From contig NZ_LR130759.1 in assembly GCF_900292015.1 (NCBI RefSeq), positions 2,108,001 through 2,172,000 on the forward strand: a stretch of DNA of 64,000 nucleotides, in the 5' to 3' direction. Position numbers and translations under genes: made by a program. The notes under the pieces are model-generated. The model did not search any database. It was not told where the DNA came from and worked only from the letters and a program-made list of their open reading frames with translations. This document shows, one piece after another, positions 32,373-42,645 of the stretch (its first letter is position 1; every line of letters starts with the position of its first letter). The stretch is from Mycobacterium basiliense. Its GTDB lineage: Bacteria > Actinomycetota > Actinomycetes > Mycobacteriales > Mycobacteriaceae.

Positions 32373-33263
32373 ATGGTGACCGCACAATCCCAAAAAGCCG
32401 TGGCTGCCGCATCCGGAACGTTCACCCTTGGTGGTGACCTCACGATCAACCGGCTCGGGTTCGGTGCCATGCGCCTGACCGGTCACGGTGTCTGGGGTCC
32501 GCCCGCCGACCGCGACGAGAGCATCCGTGTGCTGCGGCGGGCGGTCGAACTGGGCGTGAATTTCATTGATACGGCCGACTCCTACGGCCCCTACGTCTCC
32601 GAGGAGATCATCCACCAGGCGCTGCACCCGTACCGGGGGCTGCTGATCGCCACCAAGGCGGGCCTGCTGCGCACCGGTCCCGGCGTGTGGATCCCGCTGG
32701 GTAACCCGAGCTACCTGCGGCAGGAATGCGAGATGAGCCTGCGGCGGCTCGGCGTCGAGGCCATCGACCTGTTTCAGCTGCACCGCATCGATCCCAACTT
32801 TCCGCTGGCCGATCAGGTCGGCGAGCTGCTGAAGTTGAAGAGCGAAGGCAAGATCCGCCACATCGGACTGTCCGAGGTCGACGTCGATCAGCTCGCCGCG
32901 GCGCAGCAGGTGACCGAAATCGTGTCGGTGCAGAACATGTACAACCTGGCGGCGCGCGGCGCCGAACCACTGCTGGACGCCGCTGCCCGGCAGGGGATCG
33001 GCTTCATTCCGTGGTTTCCGTTGGCATCGGGCCCCCTGGCCGCCCTCGACGGTCCGCTGCAGCAGATCGCCGCCGCACACCACGCGACGCCGTCGCAGCT
33101 GGCGCTGGCCTGGCTGTTGAAACGTTCGCCGGTGATGTTGCCAATTCCGGGCACCTCGCGGGTGGCGCACCTAGAGGAAAACGTCGCCGCGGCCGAGATC
33201 ACTTTGACCGATCAGGAATTCGAGGCGCTGGCGGCCGCCGGCGCCGCTGACGGCGGACCATAG
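32373..33263 (+). CDS. Aldo/keto reductase
   Basis: A 296-residue AKR. The catalytic Asp/Tyr are in FIDTADSYGPYVSEE, Lys in LIATKAGLL and the His in LFQLHRIDP; the NADP-phosphate loop is near PIPGTSRVAHLEEN. ATG 32373 (or GTG 32376) is chosen as start, since upstream codons overlap the 5' end of the divergent DUF1990 gene. Such enzymes reduce small aldehydes and ketones with NADPH in the cytoplasm; the substrate is not inferable. Confidence 0.88.
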   Translation: MVTAQSQKAVAAASGTFTLGGDLTINRLGFGAMRLTGHGVWGPPADRDESIRVLRRAVELGVNFIDTADSYGPYVSEEIIHQALHPYRGLLIATKAGLLRTGPGVWIPLGNPSYLRQECEMSLRRLGVEAIDLFQLHRIDPNFPLADQVGELLKLKSEGKIRHIGLSEVDVDQLAAAQQVTEIVSVQNMYNLAARGAEPLLDAAARQGIGFIPWFPLASGPLAALDGPLQQIAAAHHATPSQLALAWLLKRSPVMLPIPGTSRVAHLEENVAAAEITLTDQEFEALAAAGAADGGP

Positions 33264-33364
33264 GTGCCGGTCGCAAGGGCCAGAGCTACCCGCTCGATGA
33301 TCGGAGTTTGCGCCACGTCGTGAGAACTCGGCCGGACCCGCATGGCGAAACGGTTGCGCCCGCC

Positions 33365-33634
33365 ATGTCGGCGGGATCGGTCGAATCGCCAAGTGTGTGG
33401 TCGGCGGAATCCGAGTTCGCCTACATCGCAGAAGGCGACGTGTCATCGGTGAGTGCAGCGCCGGCGGACCTGCAGGGGATCGGCGTAACACTGAGTGCGG
33501 CGAACGCGACGGCGTCGAGCGCGACGACCGGCTTGCTGGTGGCCGGGGCTGACGAGGTGTCGCTGGCCGCCGCGGCCGTGTTCGGGCGTCCGCTGACCGG
33601 CGACGGCGGCACCGCCGGCGCCGGTGGTGGTTGA
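33365..33634 (+). pseudogene. PE_PGRS relic (position of PE_PGRS45)
   Basis: A short frame reads VSSVSAAPADLQGIGVTLSA ... GADEVSLAAAAVF, which is the first ~50 residues of a PE domain, then jumps directly to GRPLTGDGGTAGAGGG and a stop. In intact PE_PGRS proteins the GRPLIG linker lies ~70 residues further on, so an in-frame internal deletion removed the second half of the PE domain, and nearly all of the PGRS is gone. The position next to the thioesterase and thrS genes is that of PE_PGRS45 (Rv2615c). Non-functional as an exported PE protein. Confidence 0.82.
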
Positions 33635-33711
33635 GCATGTCGGGCTAACGCGCTAGCCGCATAGCCGCACAGCCGCAGGTGCTGCCCGCGGCTAGCCAAT
33701 ACGGTGTTTGG

Positions 33712-34332
33712 GTGACGCGTGAACAGGACCACCCCGGTGGCGGATTCAATCCACCGGAACCGACCGACAAGGGCGGACCGGATTACGGCAGGTTCATCGA
33801 CGCGGTGCGCAAGGTGCAAGATCACGCCCGCGCCGCCGACGCGCCCGACGAGGTGATCACCGAGGCCGCCGATCTGCTGGAGGCAGTGTCCGCACTGCTC
33901 GCGCCGTTCGAGGCGGACGAATGGCAATCACCCTCGGGCCGCCGGATGGACCTACCGGTGCGCGGCAACATCCTGACCGTGCCCATGTCGGCACGCAAGA
34001 CGCCGGACGGCCGAATCGGCGGCTGGGCCCAATTCGCCCGATTTCACCTCGGACGCAACGGTGCCGTGCACGGTGGTGCCGTGGGTATGTTGTTCGACAC
34101 GGTTCTCGGCTTGACGGCGTCGGTGCTCACCGGCAGCCGGCGCCAACGCACCGCCTACCTCAAGATCGACTACCGCAATATCGTGCCAATCGAAAAAGAG
34201 CTGCAGATCGATGCTGGAGTGGATCGGGTCGACGGGCGCAAGATCTTTGTATCCGCCCAATTGAGCGACGGCGACACCCTGCTGGCCGAAGCCGATGCGC
34301 TGTTTGTGCGGCTCAAGCCGGGCCAGCCGTAG
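33712..34332 (+). CDS. Hotdog-fold thioesterase (PaaI-like)
   Basis: A 206-residue protein with a C-terminal hotdog domain: GWAQFARFHLGRNGAVHGGAVGMLFD, the HGGxxxxLxD signature with its catalytic acidic residue, and TAYLKIDYRNIVPIEKEL. The N-terminal ~80 residues are an acidic, helical extension seen in mycobacterial members. GTG 33712 starts it. Probably hydrolyses an acyl-CoA or aryl-CoA. It ends 78 bp before thrS in the same direction. Confidence 0.84.
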   Translation: MTREQDHPGGGFNPPEPTDKGGPDYGRFIDAVRKVQDHARAADAPDEVITEAADLLEAVSALLAPFEADEWQSPSGRRMDLPVRGNILTVPMSARKTPDGRIGGWAQFARFHLGRNGAVHGGAVGMLFDTVLGLTASVLTGSRRQRTAYLKIDYRNIVPIEKELQIDAGVDRVDGRKIFVSAQLSDGDTLLAEADALFVRLKPGQP

Positions 34333-34410
34333 GAGCAGTGACCGCCGCCGGCGCGGGCCGTCCCGATAGCATGGTCGCGATCGCTTCGACCCAGACTGGA
34401 GACCAACCCG

Positions 34411-36489
34411 ATGAGCGTTCCCGCGCAACCCGCCCCAGGAGCCAAAGGCGGCGATGCGCCGCAGGCCTCGCTCCGGGTTGCGGCCGGAACAACCGCGGCC
34501 GCCGCCATCGGTGCGGCGGGGCTACCCAGGCGCGGCGTACCGGACGCGATCGTGGTGGTGCGCGACGCCGAGGGTAAATTGCGCGACCTGAGCTGGGCGC
34601 CCGAATCCGACGTCGAGGTCACCCCGGTGCCCGCCAACTCCGACGACGGTCGCAGCGTCATCCGGCACTCCACCGCGCACGTGCTGGCCCAGGCGGTCCA
34701 AGACCTCTTCCCGCACGCCAAACTGGGCATCGGGCCACCCATCACCGACGGCTTCTATTACGACTTCGACGTGGTCGAACCGTTCACGCCCGAAGACCTT
34801 CAGGCGTTGGAAAAACGGATGCGCCAGATTGTCAAGGACGGACAGCTATTCGATCGTCGGGTCTTTGAATCCAAGGACCAGGCGCGCGAGGAGCTGGTCA
34901 ACGAGCCCTACAAACTAGAACTCGTCGACGACAAATCCGGGGATCCCGACGTCATGGAGGTAGGCGGCGATGAGCTCACCGCCTACGACAACCTCAATCC
35001 CCGTACCCGGGAACGAGTTTGGGGGGATCTGTGCCGCGGACCGCACATCCCGACTACCAAACATATTCCGGCGTTCAAACTGACCAGAAGCTCCGCGGCC
35101 TACTGGCGGGGCGACCAGAAAAATGCCAGCCTGCAGCGCATCTACGGCACCGCCTGGGAGTCGCAGGAGGCGCTCGACCGTCACATCGAACTCATCGAAG
35201 AGGCGCAACGCCGCGACCATCGTAAGCTCGGCGTAGAGCTGGACCTGTTTAGCTTTCCTGACGAAATAGGCTCTGGCCTAGCGGTTTTCCACCCCAAAGG
35301 GGGCATTGTGCGCCGCGAACTCGAGGACTATTCGCGCCGCAAGCACGCGCAGGCCGGTTACGAGTTCGTCAACAGCCCGCATATCACCAAGGCTCAGCTG
35401 TTTCATACCTCGGGGCATTTGGATTGGTACGCCGACGGCATGTTCCCGCCGATGCACATCGACGCGGAGTACAACGCGGACGGCTCGCTGCGTAAGCCCG
35501 GCCAGGACTACTACCTCAAGCCGATGAACTGCCCGATGCACTGCCTGATCTTCCGGGCGCGTGGGCGGTCCTACCGCGAATTGCCACTGCGTCTCTTCGA
35601 GTTCGGCACGGTCTACCGCTACGAGAAGTCCGGCGTGGTGCACGGGTTGACCCGGGTGCGTGGGCTGACCATGGACGACGCACACATTTTCTGTACCCGC
35701 GACCAGATGCGCGACGAGTTGCGTTCGCTACTGCGGTTCGTCCTCGACCTGCTCGCCGACTACGGCCTGACCGATTTCTATCTTGAACTGTCTACCAAAG
35801 ACCCGGACAAGTTTGTCGGCTCCGACGAGGTCTGGGAGGAAGCGACCAACGTGCTCGCCGAGGTCGGCGCCGAATCCGGGTTGGAGCTGGTACCGGATCC
35901 TGGTGGCGCGGCGTTCTACGGTCCCAAGATCTCGGTGCAGGTCAAAGACGCGCTAGGCCGCACCTGGCAGATGTCGACCATCCAACTCGACTTCAATTTC
36001 CCGGAGCGATTCCAACTCGATTACACCGCCGCCGACGGAACCCGTCAGCGCCCGGTGATGATCCACCGCGCGCTGTTCGGGTCGATCGAGCGGTTTTTCG
36101 GCATCCTCACCGAGCACTACGCGGGGGCCTTCCCGGCGTGGCTGGCGCCCGTTCAGGTGGTCGGTATCCCGGTGGCCGACGAACACATCGCTTACTTGGA
36201 TGAGGTGGCCGCGCAGTTGAAGTCACACGGGGTGCGGGTTGAGGTGGACACCAGCGATGACCGGATGGCCAAGAAGATCGTGCACCACACCAACCAGAAG
36301 GTGCCGTTCATGGTGCTGGCCGGTGATCGCGACGTGCAGGCCGACGCCCTGAGTTTCCGTTTCGGTGACCGTACGCAGCTCAACGGTGTGCCGCGCGACA
36401 GCGCCGTCGCGACCATCCTCAACTGGATCGCGCAGCGCGAAAACGCGTTTCCCACTGCCGAACTGGTGAAGGTGGTGGGCCGTGAGTGA
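34411..36489 (+). CDS. thrS: Threonyl-tRNA synthetase
   Basis: 692 residues, identical in length to M. tuberculosis ThrRS (Rv2614c). An Ala/Gly-rich N-terminal extension and TGS domain precede the editing domain ([16 protein letters not shown], with the HxxxH zinc-type motif; later CRGPHIP). The class II catalytic core contains [26 protein letters not shown] (motif 2) and [15 protein letters not shown] (motif 3), followed by the anticodon-binding domain. It charges tRNA-Thr. ATG 34411 is taken. Its stop overlaps the HIT gene start by 8 nt. Confidence 0.98.
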   Translation: MSVPAQPAPGAKGGDAPQASLRVAAGTTAAAAIGAAGLPRRGVPDAIVVVRDAEGKLRDLSWAPESDVEVTPVPANSDDGRSVIRHSTAHVLAQAVQDLFPHAKLGIGPPITDGFYYDFDVVEPFTPEDLQALEKRMRQIVKDGQLFDRRVFESKDQAREELVNEPYKLELVDDKSGDPDVMEVGGDELTAYDNLNPRTRERVWGDLCRGPHIPTTKHIPAFKLTRSSAAYWRGDQKNASLQRIYGTAWESQEALDRHIELIEEAQRRDHRKLGVELDLFSFPDEIGSGLAVFHPKGGIVRRELEDYSRRKHAQAGYEFVNSPHITKAQLFHTSGHLDWYADGMFPPMHIDAEYNADGSLRKPGQDYYLKPMNCPMHCLIFRARGRSYRELPLRLFEFGTVYRYEKSGVVHGLTRVRGLTMDDAHIFCTRDQMRDELRSLLRFVLDLLADYGLTDFYLELSTKDPDKFVGSDEVWEEATNVLAEVGAESGLELVPDPGGAAFYGPKISVQVKDALGRTWQMSTIQLDFNFPERFQLDYTAADGTRQRPVMIHRALFGSIERFFGILTEHYAGAFPAWLAPVQVVGIPVADEHIAYLDEVAAQLKSHGVRVEVDTSDDRMAKKIVHHTNQKVPFMVLAGDRDVQADALSFRFGDRTQLNGVPRDSAVATILNWIAQRENAFPTAELVKVVGRE

Positions 36490-37054
36490 GGATGAGGGTT
36501 TAGCCACCTCGGACAAAACCATCGTCGACGAGGGTGTCGGCGAGCGTGATCGCCTGGAGCGGTTGTGGACGCCCTATCGGATGAACTATCACCGGCAAGC
36601 GCCCAAGACGCAGGGCGATTCGTCGCGGTCCCAGCTGTTCATCGACATCCCTCAGCTGCCCGACGAGGAAGGTCTGGTGATTGCTCGTGGCGAGCTTGTC
36701 TACGCCATGCTCAATCTCTATCCGTACAACCCTGGGCATCTGATGGTGGTGCCCTATCGGCGGGTATCGGAGTTGGAGGACCTCACGGAGCCGGAGAGTG
36801 CGGAGCTGATGGCGTTCACCCAGAAGGCGATTCGCGTCATTAAGAACGTGTCACGGCCGCACGCCTTCAACGTCGGCATGAATCTGGGTGAGTCGGCCGG
36901 TGGCTCGCTGTCCGAACACCTGCATATGCACGTGGTTCCGCGATGGCGTGGCGATGCGAACTTCATCACCATTATCGGCGGCTCGAAGGTGATCCCGCAG
37001 TTGCTGCGGGACACCCGTCAGCTACTGGCGGCGGAATGGGCACGGCAATCGTGA
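36482..37054 (+). CDS. HIT-family AP4A hydrolase/phosphorylase (Rv2613c-like)
   Basis: 190 residues with the histidine-triad signature [12 protein letters not shown] near residues 140-150 and the upstream [16 protein letters not shown] typical of this family. The M. tuberculosis homologue Rv2613c has diadenosine tetraphosphate phosphorylase activity. GTG 36482 overlaps the end of thrS. As aminoacyl-tRNA synthetases make AP4A, adjacency to thrS is metabolically apt. First gene of the lipid operon running to the Nudix gene. Confidence 0.93.
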   Translation: MSEDEGLATSDKTIVDEGVGERDRLERLWTPYRMNYHRQAPKTQGDSSRSQLFIDIPQLPDEEGLVIARGELVYAMLNLYPYNPGHLMVVPYRRVSELEDLTEPESAELMAFTQKAIRVIKNVSRPHAFNVGMNLGESAGGSLSEHLHMHVVPRWRGDANFITIIGGSKVIPQLLRDTRQLLAAEWARQS

Positions 37055-37061
37055 GTCCACG

Positions 37062-37778
37062 ATGAGCAAGGTGCCATTTCTTTCCCGGGCGGCTTTTGCG
37101 CGGATCACCAACCCATTGGCCAGAGCCCTGTTGCGCATCGGTCTTACCCCCGACGCCGTCACCCTCATCGGTACCACCGCCTCGGTGGCCGGCGCCGTCG
37201 TGCTCTTCCCGATGGGCAAGCTGTTCCCGGGTGCGTGTGTGGTGTGGTTTTTCGTCCTGTTCGACATGTTGGACGGGGCGATGGCGCGAGAACGCGGCGG
37301 CGGCACCCGGTTCGGCGCGGTGCTGGACGCCACCTGCGACCGCATCAGTGATGGCGCGGTGTTTTGCGGGCTGTTGTGGTGGATCGCGTTTCACATGCGA
37401 GATCAACTGCTGGTGGTGGCGACGCTGATCTGCCTGGTGACCTCGCAGGTGATTTCCTATATCAAGGCGCGCGCAGAAGCCAGCGGGCTACGCGGAGATG
37501 GCGGCATCATCGAACGACCGGAACGGTTGATCATCGTGCTTACCGGCGCCGGTGTGTCCGACTTTCCCTTCATCGCCTGGCCTCCGGCGCTGCCGGTGGC
37601 GATGTGGCTGCTGGCGGTGGCCAGCGTGATCACCTGCGGGCAGCGGCTCTACACGGTGTGGACGTCGCCGGGGGCCAGCGATCGCCTGGTTGCCACAGCA
37701 CCACCGTTCGGCGGCGATGGCGGCCAGGGTGACCAGGGCTTTCCGACGCCCGGTATCCCAGGAAAGACGCCGCAGTGA
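37062..37778 (+). CDS. pgsA1: Phosphatidylinositol phosphate synthase
   Basis: 238 residues. The CDP-alcohol phosphatidyltransferase motif D-x2-DG-x2-AR-x8-G-x3-D-x3-D is intact in FDMLDGAMARERGG, then RFGAVLDATCDRISD (~residues 67-95); six hydrophobic segments follow. The homologue Rv2612c (PgsA1) makes phosphatidylinositol phosphate, the precursor of PIMs and LAM; it is essential in mycobacteria. The C-terminal ~20 residues are longer than usual and hydrophilic. ATG 37062 is 7 bp after the HIT stop; GTGA overlap with the acyltransferase. Confidence 0.94.
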   Translation: MSKVPFLSRAAFARITNPLARALLRIGLTPDAVTLIGTTASVAGAVVLFPMGKLFPGACVVWFFVLFDMLDGAMARERGGGTRFGAVLDATCDRISDGAVFCGLLWWIAFHMRDQLLVVATLICLVTSQVISYIKARAEASGLRGDGGIIERPERLIIVLTGAGVSDFPFIAWPPALPVAMWLLAVASVITCGQRLYTVWTSPGASDRLVATAPPFGGDGGQGDQGFPTPGIPGKTPQ

Positions 37779-38725
37779 TCCCCACCCCGGCCGGCCTGAA
37801 TTTGACCGGGGACCCGCGCCGCGTGGTGACCGGCGCCGCGACCGACTGGGCCTACGCGGCCGGCTGGCGGGTGGTGCGGTCGATGCCCGAGTTCGCGGCG
37901 CGCAACGTGTTCGACACCGGGGCGCGATATGCGGCCCGCCAGGGCGGGCCCGAGCAATTGCGCAAGAACCTGGCCCGGGTGGTGGGCCTGCGGCCCTCCG
38001 ACGTGCCGGACGCCCTGATGCGCGCCTCGCTGCAGTCCTACGCCCGGTACTGGCGTGAGGTGTTCCGGTTGCCCACGATGAACCTGCGCAAGGTGGCCCG
38101 CCAGATCGACGGCTCAATTCGGGGAAAAGAACACCTGAATGCGGCGCTGGCCGCGGGGCGCGGCGTGGTGTTGGCGTTGCCCCACAGCGGCAACTGGGAC
38201 ATGGCCGGGGTATGGCTGGCTCAAATGCATGGCACCTTCACCACCGTTGCGGAGCGGCTCAAGCCCGAATCGTTGTATCGGCGTTTCATCGACTACCGGG
38301 AGCGCCTGGGCTTCGAGGTGCTGCCGCTGTCCGGTGGAGCGCGGCCCCCGTTCGAGGTGTTGTGCCAACGGCTGCGGGACAATCGGGTGGTGTGCCTGAT
38401 GGCGGAGCGTGATCTGACACGCACCGGTGTTGAGGTGGACTTTTTCGGCGAATCGACGCGGATGCCCGCGGGGCCGGCCAAGCTGGCGATCGAGACCGGC
38501 GCCGCGCTGCTGCCCACGCACTGCTGGTTCGAGAACAAGGGCTGGGGGTTTTCGGTGAGCCCGGCGTTGGATCGCTCCAGTGGCAATGTTGGCGCCATCA
38601 CCCAGGCGCTGGCCGACCGCTTCGCTGGCAACATCGCCGCCCATCCCGCAGACTGGCACATGCTGCAGCCGCAGTGGCTGGCGGATCTGTCGGAGGCCAG
38701 GCGGGCACGACTACGGGACGAGTGA
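37775..38725 (+). CDS. patA: PIM acyltransferase (PatA, Rv2611c-like)
   Basis: 316 residues of the LpxL/HtrB-like acyltransferase family: GVVLALPHSGNWDMAGVWLA contains the HxxxxD catalytic motif (HSGNWD), with AERLKPESLYRRFIDYRE and LMAERDLTRTGVEVDFFGE as the other family blocks. The M. tuberculosis homologue palmitoylates the PimA-added mannose of PIMs at the inner face of the membrane. GTG 37775 overlaps pgsA1 by 4 nt, and the stop shares one base with the pimA ATG. Confidence 0.94.
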   Translation: MIPTPAGLNLTGDPRRVVTGAATDWAYAAGWRVVRSMPEFAARNVFDTGARYAARQGGPEQLRKNLARVVGLRPSDVPDALMRASLQSYARYWREVFRLPTMNLRKVARQIDGSIRGKEHLNAALAAGRGVVLALPHSGNWDMAGVWLAQMHGTFTTVAERLKPESLYRRFIDYRERLGFEVLPLSGGARPPFEVLCQRLRDNRVVCLMAERDLTRTGVEVDFFGESTRMPAGPAKLAIETGAALLPTHCWFENKGWGFSVSPALDRSSGNVGAITQALADRFAGNIAAHPADWHMLQPQWLADLSEARRARLRDE

Positions 38726-39849
38726 TGCGGATCGGGATGGTATGTCCGTACTCGTTCGATGTGGCGGGCGGGGTGCAATCGCATGTGTTGCAACTGGCCG
38801 AGGTAATGCGCGGCCGCGGACACGAGGTCAGTGTGCTGGCACCGGCGTCACCGCACGCCGCGCTGCCCGAGTACGTCGTCTCCGGTGGCAAGGCCGTCCC
38901 CATTCCCTACAACGGGTCGGTAGCACGGCTGCGCTTCGGACCGGCCACCCACCGCAAGGTTAAGAAGTGGCTTTGCGACGGTGATTTCGACGTATTGCAC
39001 CTGCACGAGCCCAACGCGCCCAGCCTGTCGATGCTGGCCCTCAACATCGCCGAGGGCCCGATCGTGGCGACGTTTCACACGTCGACCACCAAGTCGCTGA
39101 CCCTGACGGTTTTCCAGGGCATTTTGCGGCCGATGCATGAGAAGATCGTCGGCCGAATCGCGGTGTCCGATCTGGCCCGGCGCTGGCAGATGGAGGCGCT
39201 GGGGTCCGACGCGGTGGAGATCCCCAACGGCGTCGACGTCGGTTCGTTCGCCGCGGCGTCGCAGCTCGAGGGGTATCCACGCCCCGGCAAGACCGTGCTG
39301 TTCTTGGGCCGCTATGACGAGACCCGTAAGGGCATGGCGGTACTGCTCAACGCGTTGCCCAAGGTGGTGGACCGCTTTGCCGATCTGCAGTTGCTGATTG
39401 TCGGGCGCGGCGATGAGGACCAATTGCGCAGCCAGGCCGGAGGTTTGGCACGCCACCTGCGCTTTCTGGGGCAGGTCGACGATGCAGGCAAGGCCTCGGC
39501 GATGCGCAGCGCCGACGTCTATTGCGCGCCCAACACCGGCGGTGAGAGTTTCGGCATCGTCTTGGTCGAGGCCATGGCCGCCGGCACCCCGGTGGTGGCC
39601 AGCGACCTGGATGCCTTCCGACGAGTGCTGCACGACGGTGAGATCGGGCGCCTGGTGCCGGTCGATGACAGCGCGGCGCTGGCCGAAGCGCTGATTGAGG
39701 TGCTGGACAACGATGTGCTGCGGCAGCGGTATGTAGCGGCCGGCACCGATGCGGTGGGTCGCTACGACTGGTCGGTAGTGGCCGGTCAGATCATGCGGGT
39801 ATACGAGACGGTTGCCGGCGCAGGCGTCAAGGTGCAGGTCGCAAGCTGA
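38725..39849 (+). CDS. pimA: Phosphatidylinositol mannosyltransferase PimA
   Basis: 374 residues, a GT-B fold GT4 glycosyltransferase. N-terminal MRIGMVCPYSFDVAGGVQSH carries the glycine loop; IPNGVDVGSF and VLFLGRYDETRKGMAVLL mark the domain junction; NTGGESFGIVLVEAMAAG is the EX7E donor-binding motif. It transfers mannose from GDP-Man to phosphatidylinositol, the first committed PIM step. The ATG shares its A with the patA stop (TGATG) and the stop likewise overlaps the Nudix ATG. Confidence 0.97.
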   Translation: MRIGMVCPYSFDVAGGVQSHVLQLAEVMRGRGHEVSVLAPASPHAALPEYVVSGGKAVPIPYNGSVARLRFGPATHRKVKKWLCDGDFDVLHLHEPNAPSLSMLALNIAEGPIVATFHTSTTKSLTLTVFQGILRPMHEKIVGRIAVSDLARRWQMEALGSDAVEIPNGVDVGSFAAASQLEGYPRPGKTVLFLGRYDETRKGMAVLLNALPKVVDRFADLQLLIVGRGDEDQLRSQAGGLARHLRFLGQVDDAGKASAMRSADVYCAPNTGGESFGIVLVEAMAAGTPVVASDLDAFRRVLHDGEIGRLVPVDDSAALAEALIEVLDNDVLRQRYVAAGTDAVGRYDWSVVAGQIMRVYETVAGAGVKVQVAS

Positions 39850-40901
39850 TGATGTGGCTGCTTGCGGTCGGCATCGTGCTGTTGGTGGCGCTGGTTGCGT
39901 TCGGGGCCTGGGGTTACCAGCGCGCCAACCGGCTGAATCGTTTGAATGTTCGCTACGACCTGTCCTGGCAGGCGCTCGACGGCGCGCTGGCCCGGCGCGC
40001 GGTGGTGGCCCGCGCGATCGCGATCGACGCCTACCATGGCGCGCCGGAGGGCCAGCGGCTGGCGCGGCTCGCCGATGCCGCCGAGCGGGCTCCCAGACAC
40101 GACCGTGAAAACGCGGAAAACGAGCTTTCCGCCGCGCTGGCGATGGTTGATCCGGCGTCGCTGCCGACGGCCTTGGTCGCCGAGCTGGCCGATGCCGAAG
40201 CCCGACTGCTGCTGGCCCGACGATTCCACAACGACGCCGTTCGCGACACTCTTGTGCTGGCCGAGCGACGCATGGTGCGGGCTTTCCGGCTGGGTGGAAG
40301 GGCGCCGCTGCCAACCTATTTCGAGATCGCCGAGCGGCCACACGCGCAGGCCCATAGCGACCACGGCGATCTTGGCCACCGCACTTCGGCGCGAGTGGTG
40401 CTGCTGGACCAAAGTGGCGCGGTGCTGTTGTTGTGCGGGTCGGATCCGGCGGCCACGGCCCATGACGCGCCCGCGCCTCGGTGGTGGTTCACCGTCGGTG
40501 GTGAAGTGCGGGCCGGCGAGCGGCTGGCACAGGCCGCGGCGCGCGAGTTGGCCGAAGAAACCGGTCTGCGGGTCGAGCCGGCCGACATCGTGGGCCCGAT
40601 CTGGCGACGCAATGAGGTCTTCGAGTTCAACGGCGCGGTGATCAACAGCGAGGAGTTCTATCTGGTGCATCGCACGCAGCGGTTTGAACCGTCCGGCGAT
40701 GGGCGGACCGAGCTGGAACGCGCGTACATTCATGACGCCCGCTGGTGCCAAGCCAACGACATCGCCGAGCTGGTCGCCGCCGGTGAGCAGGTTTACCCGC
40801 GACAGCTCGGCGAGCTGCTGCCCGAGGCCAATCGGGTGGCGGATGCGGCGCTGAATCGGCATTCCTTACGGGAAGCCGCTGTGCCGCAGTCCATTCGGTG
40901 A
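39849..40901 (+). CDS. Nudix hydrolase with N-terminal membrane helix (Rv2609c-like)
   Basis: 350 residues. An N-terminal hydrophobic helix ([20 protein letters not shown]) is followed by a ~140-residue helical LemA-like stretch and a Nudix domain with the box [27 protein letters not shown] (key residues G, REL, EE, G). ATG 39849 overlaps the pimA stop. Role in this lipid operon is unknown; hydrolysis of a nucleotide-sugar or CDP-lipid by-product is possible. Confidence 0.9.
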   Translation: MMWLLAVGIVLLVALVAFGAWGYQRANRLNRLNVRYDLSWQALDGALARRAVVARAIAIDAYHGAPEGQRLARLADAAERAPRHDRENAENELSAALAMVDPASLPTALVAELADAEARLLLARRFHNDAVRDTLVLAERRMVRAFRLGGRAPLPTYFEIAERPHAQAHSDHGDLGHRTSARVVLLDQSGAVLLLCGSDPAATAHDAPAPRWWFTVGGEVRAGERLAQAAARELAEETGLRVEPADIVGPIWRRNEVFEFNGAVINSEEFYLVHRTQRFEPSGDGRTELERAYIHDARWCQANDIAELVAAGEQVYPRQLGELLPEANRVADAALNRHSLREAAVPQSIR

Positions 40902-40932
40902 CATCCACGCCGGGCTCGGATTCCGCATAGTC

Positions 40933-41391
40933 TCATGGCAGTTGGGGCCATGCCAGGTCGGGTGGCGACAACCCCAAATCGGACAGTGCGTCGTTGACAC
41001 CGCCACGGCGCCCTGCTGCAGCTCGACGGCGACATAGGCCCAATCCACGTCCGGGAACAGCCCGAACCGGGTCGGAACATCCTGATACCCGATCCGCCTC
41101 GAATGCGCTGGCTGCCAGTCGGACCTGGCCGGCCGCTTGCTCGGCCTGGCCCGCCGCCGTGCTCAACCAGAGCGCATACGGCCCAGCCGCGCGAGTCATC
41201 GCCAGTGCGGCCGGGCCTTGCCAAAATTCGCCCGCCAGCCTTGAGGTCGCCGAGGAAAACGAGTCCTGCGCGGCGCGCAATTCGCCGGCCAACCCATCCC
41301 GCGCCGTGGCTGCCGCCATCATCGGGTCCAAGCCCGCGCCGCCGAATATCCGCGCCGAATTCACCTCCGGCGGCAACACGGCGAAATCCAT
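40933..41391 (-). pseudogene. PPE42 relic with large internal deletion
   Basis: From ATG 41391 the minus strand starts [20 protein letters not shown] and follows a PPE domain to ~residue 110 (AASAFEADR), then switches reading frame to a fragment like [28 protein letters not shown] and ends in the first frame with [20 protein letters not shown], the extreme C-terminus of PPE42 (Rv2608). The whole middle, including the repeat region and PE-PPE/esterase domain, is missing. Location between the Nudix gene and pdxS is that of PPE42. Confidence 0.88.
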
Positions 41392-41682
41392 CGCGACACT
41401 CCTTCCTAGTGCCGGCCTTCCGGACCAACCAGCACCCCGGCGCGCATTGCGGCCAGCTTCAGTGACCGCGATAACGCACCGCCCGGCGCCCTCGGCCGGT
41501 GGCAGGTGATGGGGCATCCGCGCATCCGGGAGCGGTCCGGTAGTAAAAACATTTAGGAGCTGTCCTGCCGGTTCTCCGGGGTTCCACCAAACTGCGGCCA
41601 CGAGTCCGGCGGGCCTGCGTCTTTGTCGGCCGGTCCGGCACTACTAGACTGATTTCTTCATCGCCAGCAGCGAAGGAGAGCA
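41392..41682. other. Gap upstream of pdxS; no pdxH seen
   Basis: In M. tuberculosis pdxH (Rv2607) lies here, divergent from pdxS. No pyridoxamine-phosphate oxidase sequence is seen on either strand. An AAGGAGAG ribosome site for pdxS and TACTAGACT, a possible -10 element, are visible near 41645-41680. Confidence 0.6.
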
Positions 41683-42636
41683 GTGGACAGCGCCGCCGAG
41701 TCAACCGGAGTCCAGGCAGATCGGGCACCGTCACATCAGGCCCAGCCGGCCTCCGGTCAGACCGGAACGGCCCGGGTCAAGCGCGGCATGGCCGAGATGC
41801 TCAAAGGCGGCGTCATCATGGATGTCGTCACCCCCGAGCAGGCCCGGATCGCCGAGGGGGCCGGCGCAGTCGCCGTCATGGCGCTGGAACGGGTGCCCGC
41901 CGACATTCGCGCCCAGGGTGGGGTGTCGCGAATGAGCGATCCGGACATGATCGAGGGCATCATCTCCGCGGTCACCATCCCGGTGATGGCCAAGGCGCGC
42001 ATCGGGCATTTCGTCGAGGCGCAGATCCTGCAAAGCCTCGGGGTGGACTACATCGACGAATCCGAGGTGTTGACCCCCGCCGACTACACCCACCACATCG
42101 ACAAGTGGAAATTCACCGTGCCGTTCGTGTGCGGGGCGACCAACCTCGGCGAGGCGCTGCGGCGCATCAGCGAGGGTGCGGCGATGATTCGCTCCAAGGG
42201 CGAAGCCGGCACCGGCGACGTCTCCAACGCGACCACGCACATGCGCGCCATCGCGGGCGATATCCGTCGGCTCACGTCGTTGTCGGAGGATGAGCTCTTC
42301 GTGGCGGCCAAGGAGTTGCAGGCGCCCTACGAACTTGTCGTTGAGGTGGCCCGGGCCGGGAAGCTGCCGGTGACGCTGTTCACCGCCGGCGGTATCGCCA
42401 CACCCGCCGACGCGGCGATGATGATGCAGCTCGGCGCCGAGGGCGTCTTCGTGGGTTCGGGCATCTTCAAATCCGGGGCCCCCGAGCACCGCGCCGCAGC
42501 GATCGTCAAGGCCACCACGTTCTACGACGACCCCGATGTGCTGGCCAAGGTGTCGCGCGGACTCGGCGAGGCCATGGTGGGCATCAACGTCGAACAGATC
42601 GCCCAGCCGCATCGTTTGGCAGAGCGCGGGTGGTAA
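41683..42636 (+). CDS. pdxS: Pyridoxal 5'-phosphate synthase subunit PdxS
   Basis: 317 residues. The highly conserved (beta/alpha)8 PdxS sequence starts at [20 protein letters not shown] and includes [20 protein letters not shown] (catalytic lysines), [16 protein letters not shown] and [20 protein letters not shown]. The first ~30 residues are a hydrophilic extension. With PdxT it makes PLP from ribose 5-phosphate, glyceraldehyde 3-phosphate and glutamine. GTG 41683 follows AAGGAGAGCA. First gene of pdxS-tesB2-pdxT. Confidence 0.97.
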   Translation: MDSAAESTGVQADRAPSHQAQPASGQTGTARVKRGMAEMLKGGVIMDVVTPEQARIAEGAGAVAVMALERVPADIRAQGGVSRMSDPDMIEGIISAVTIPVMAKARIGHFVEAQILQSLGVDYIDESEVLTPADYTHHIDKWKFTVPFVCGATNLGEALRRISEGAAMIRSKGEAGTGDVSNATTHMRAIAGDIRRLTSLSEDELFVAAKELQAPYELVVEVARAGKLPVTLFTAGGIATPADAAMMMQLGAEGVFVGSGIFKSGAPEHRAAAIVKATTFYDDPDVLAKVSRGLGEAMVGINVEQIAQPHRLAERGW

Positions 42637-42645
42637 GAATCTTTC

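Noticed and set aside
34333..34410. T-box or other leader riboswitch before thrS
   Set aside because: Only 78 bp lie between the thioesterase stop and thrS, with no visible specifier or antiterminator structure.
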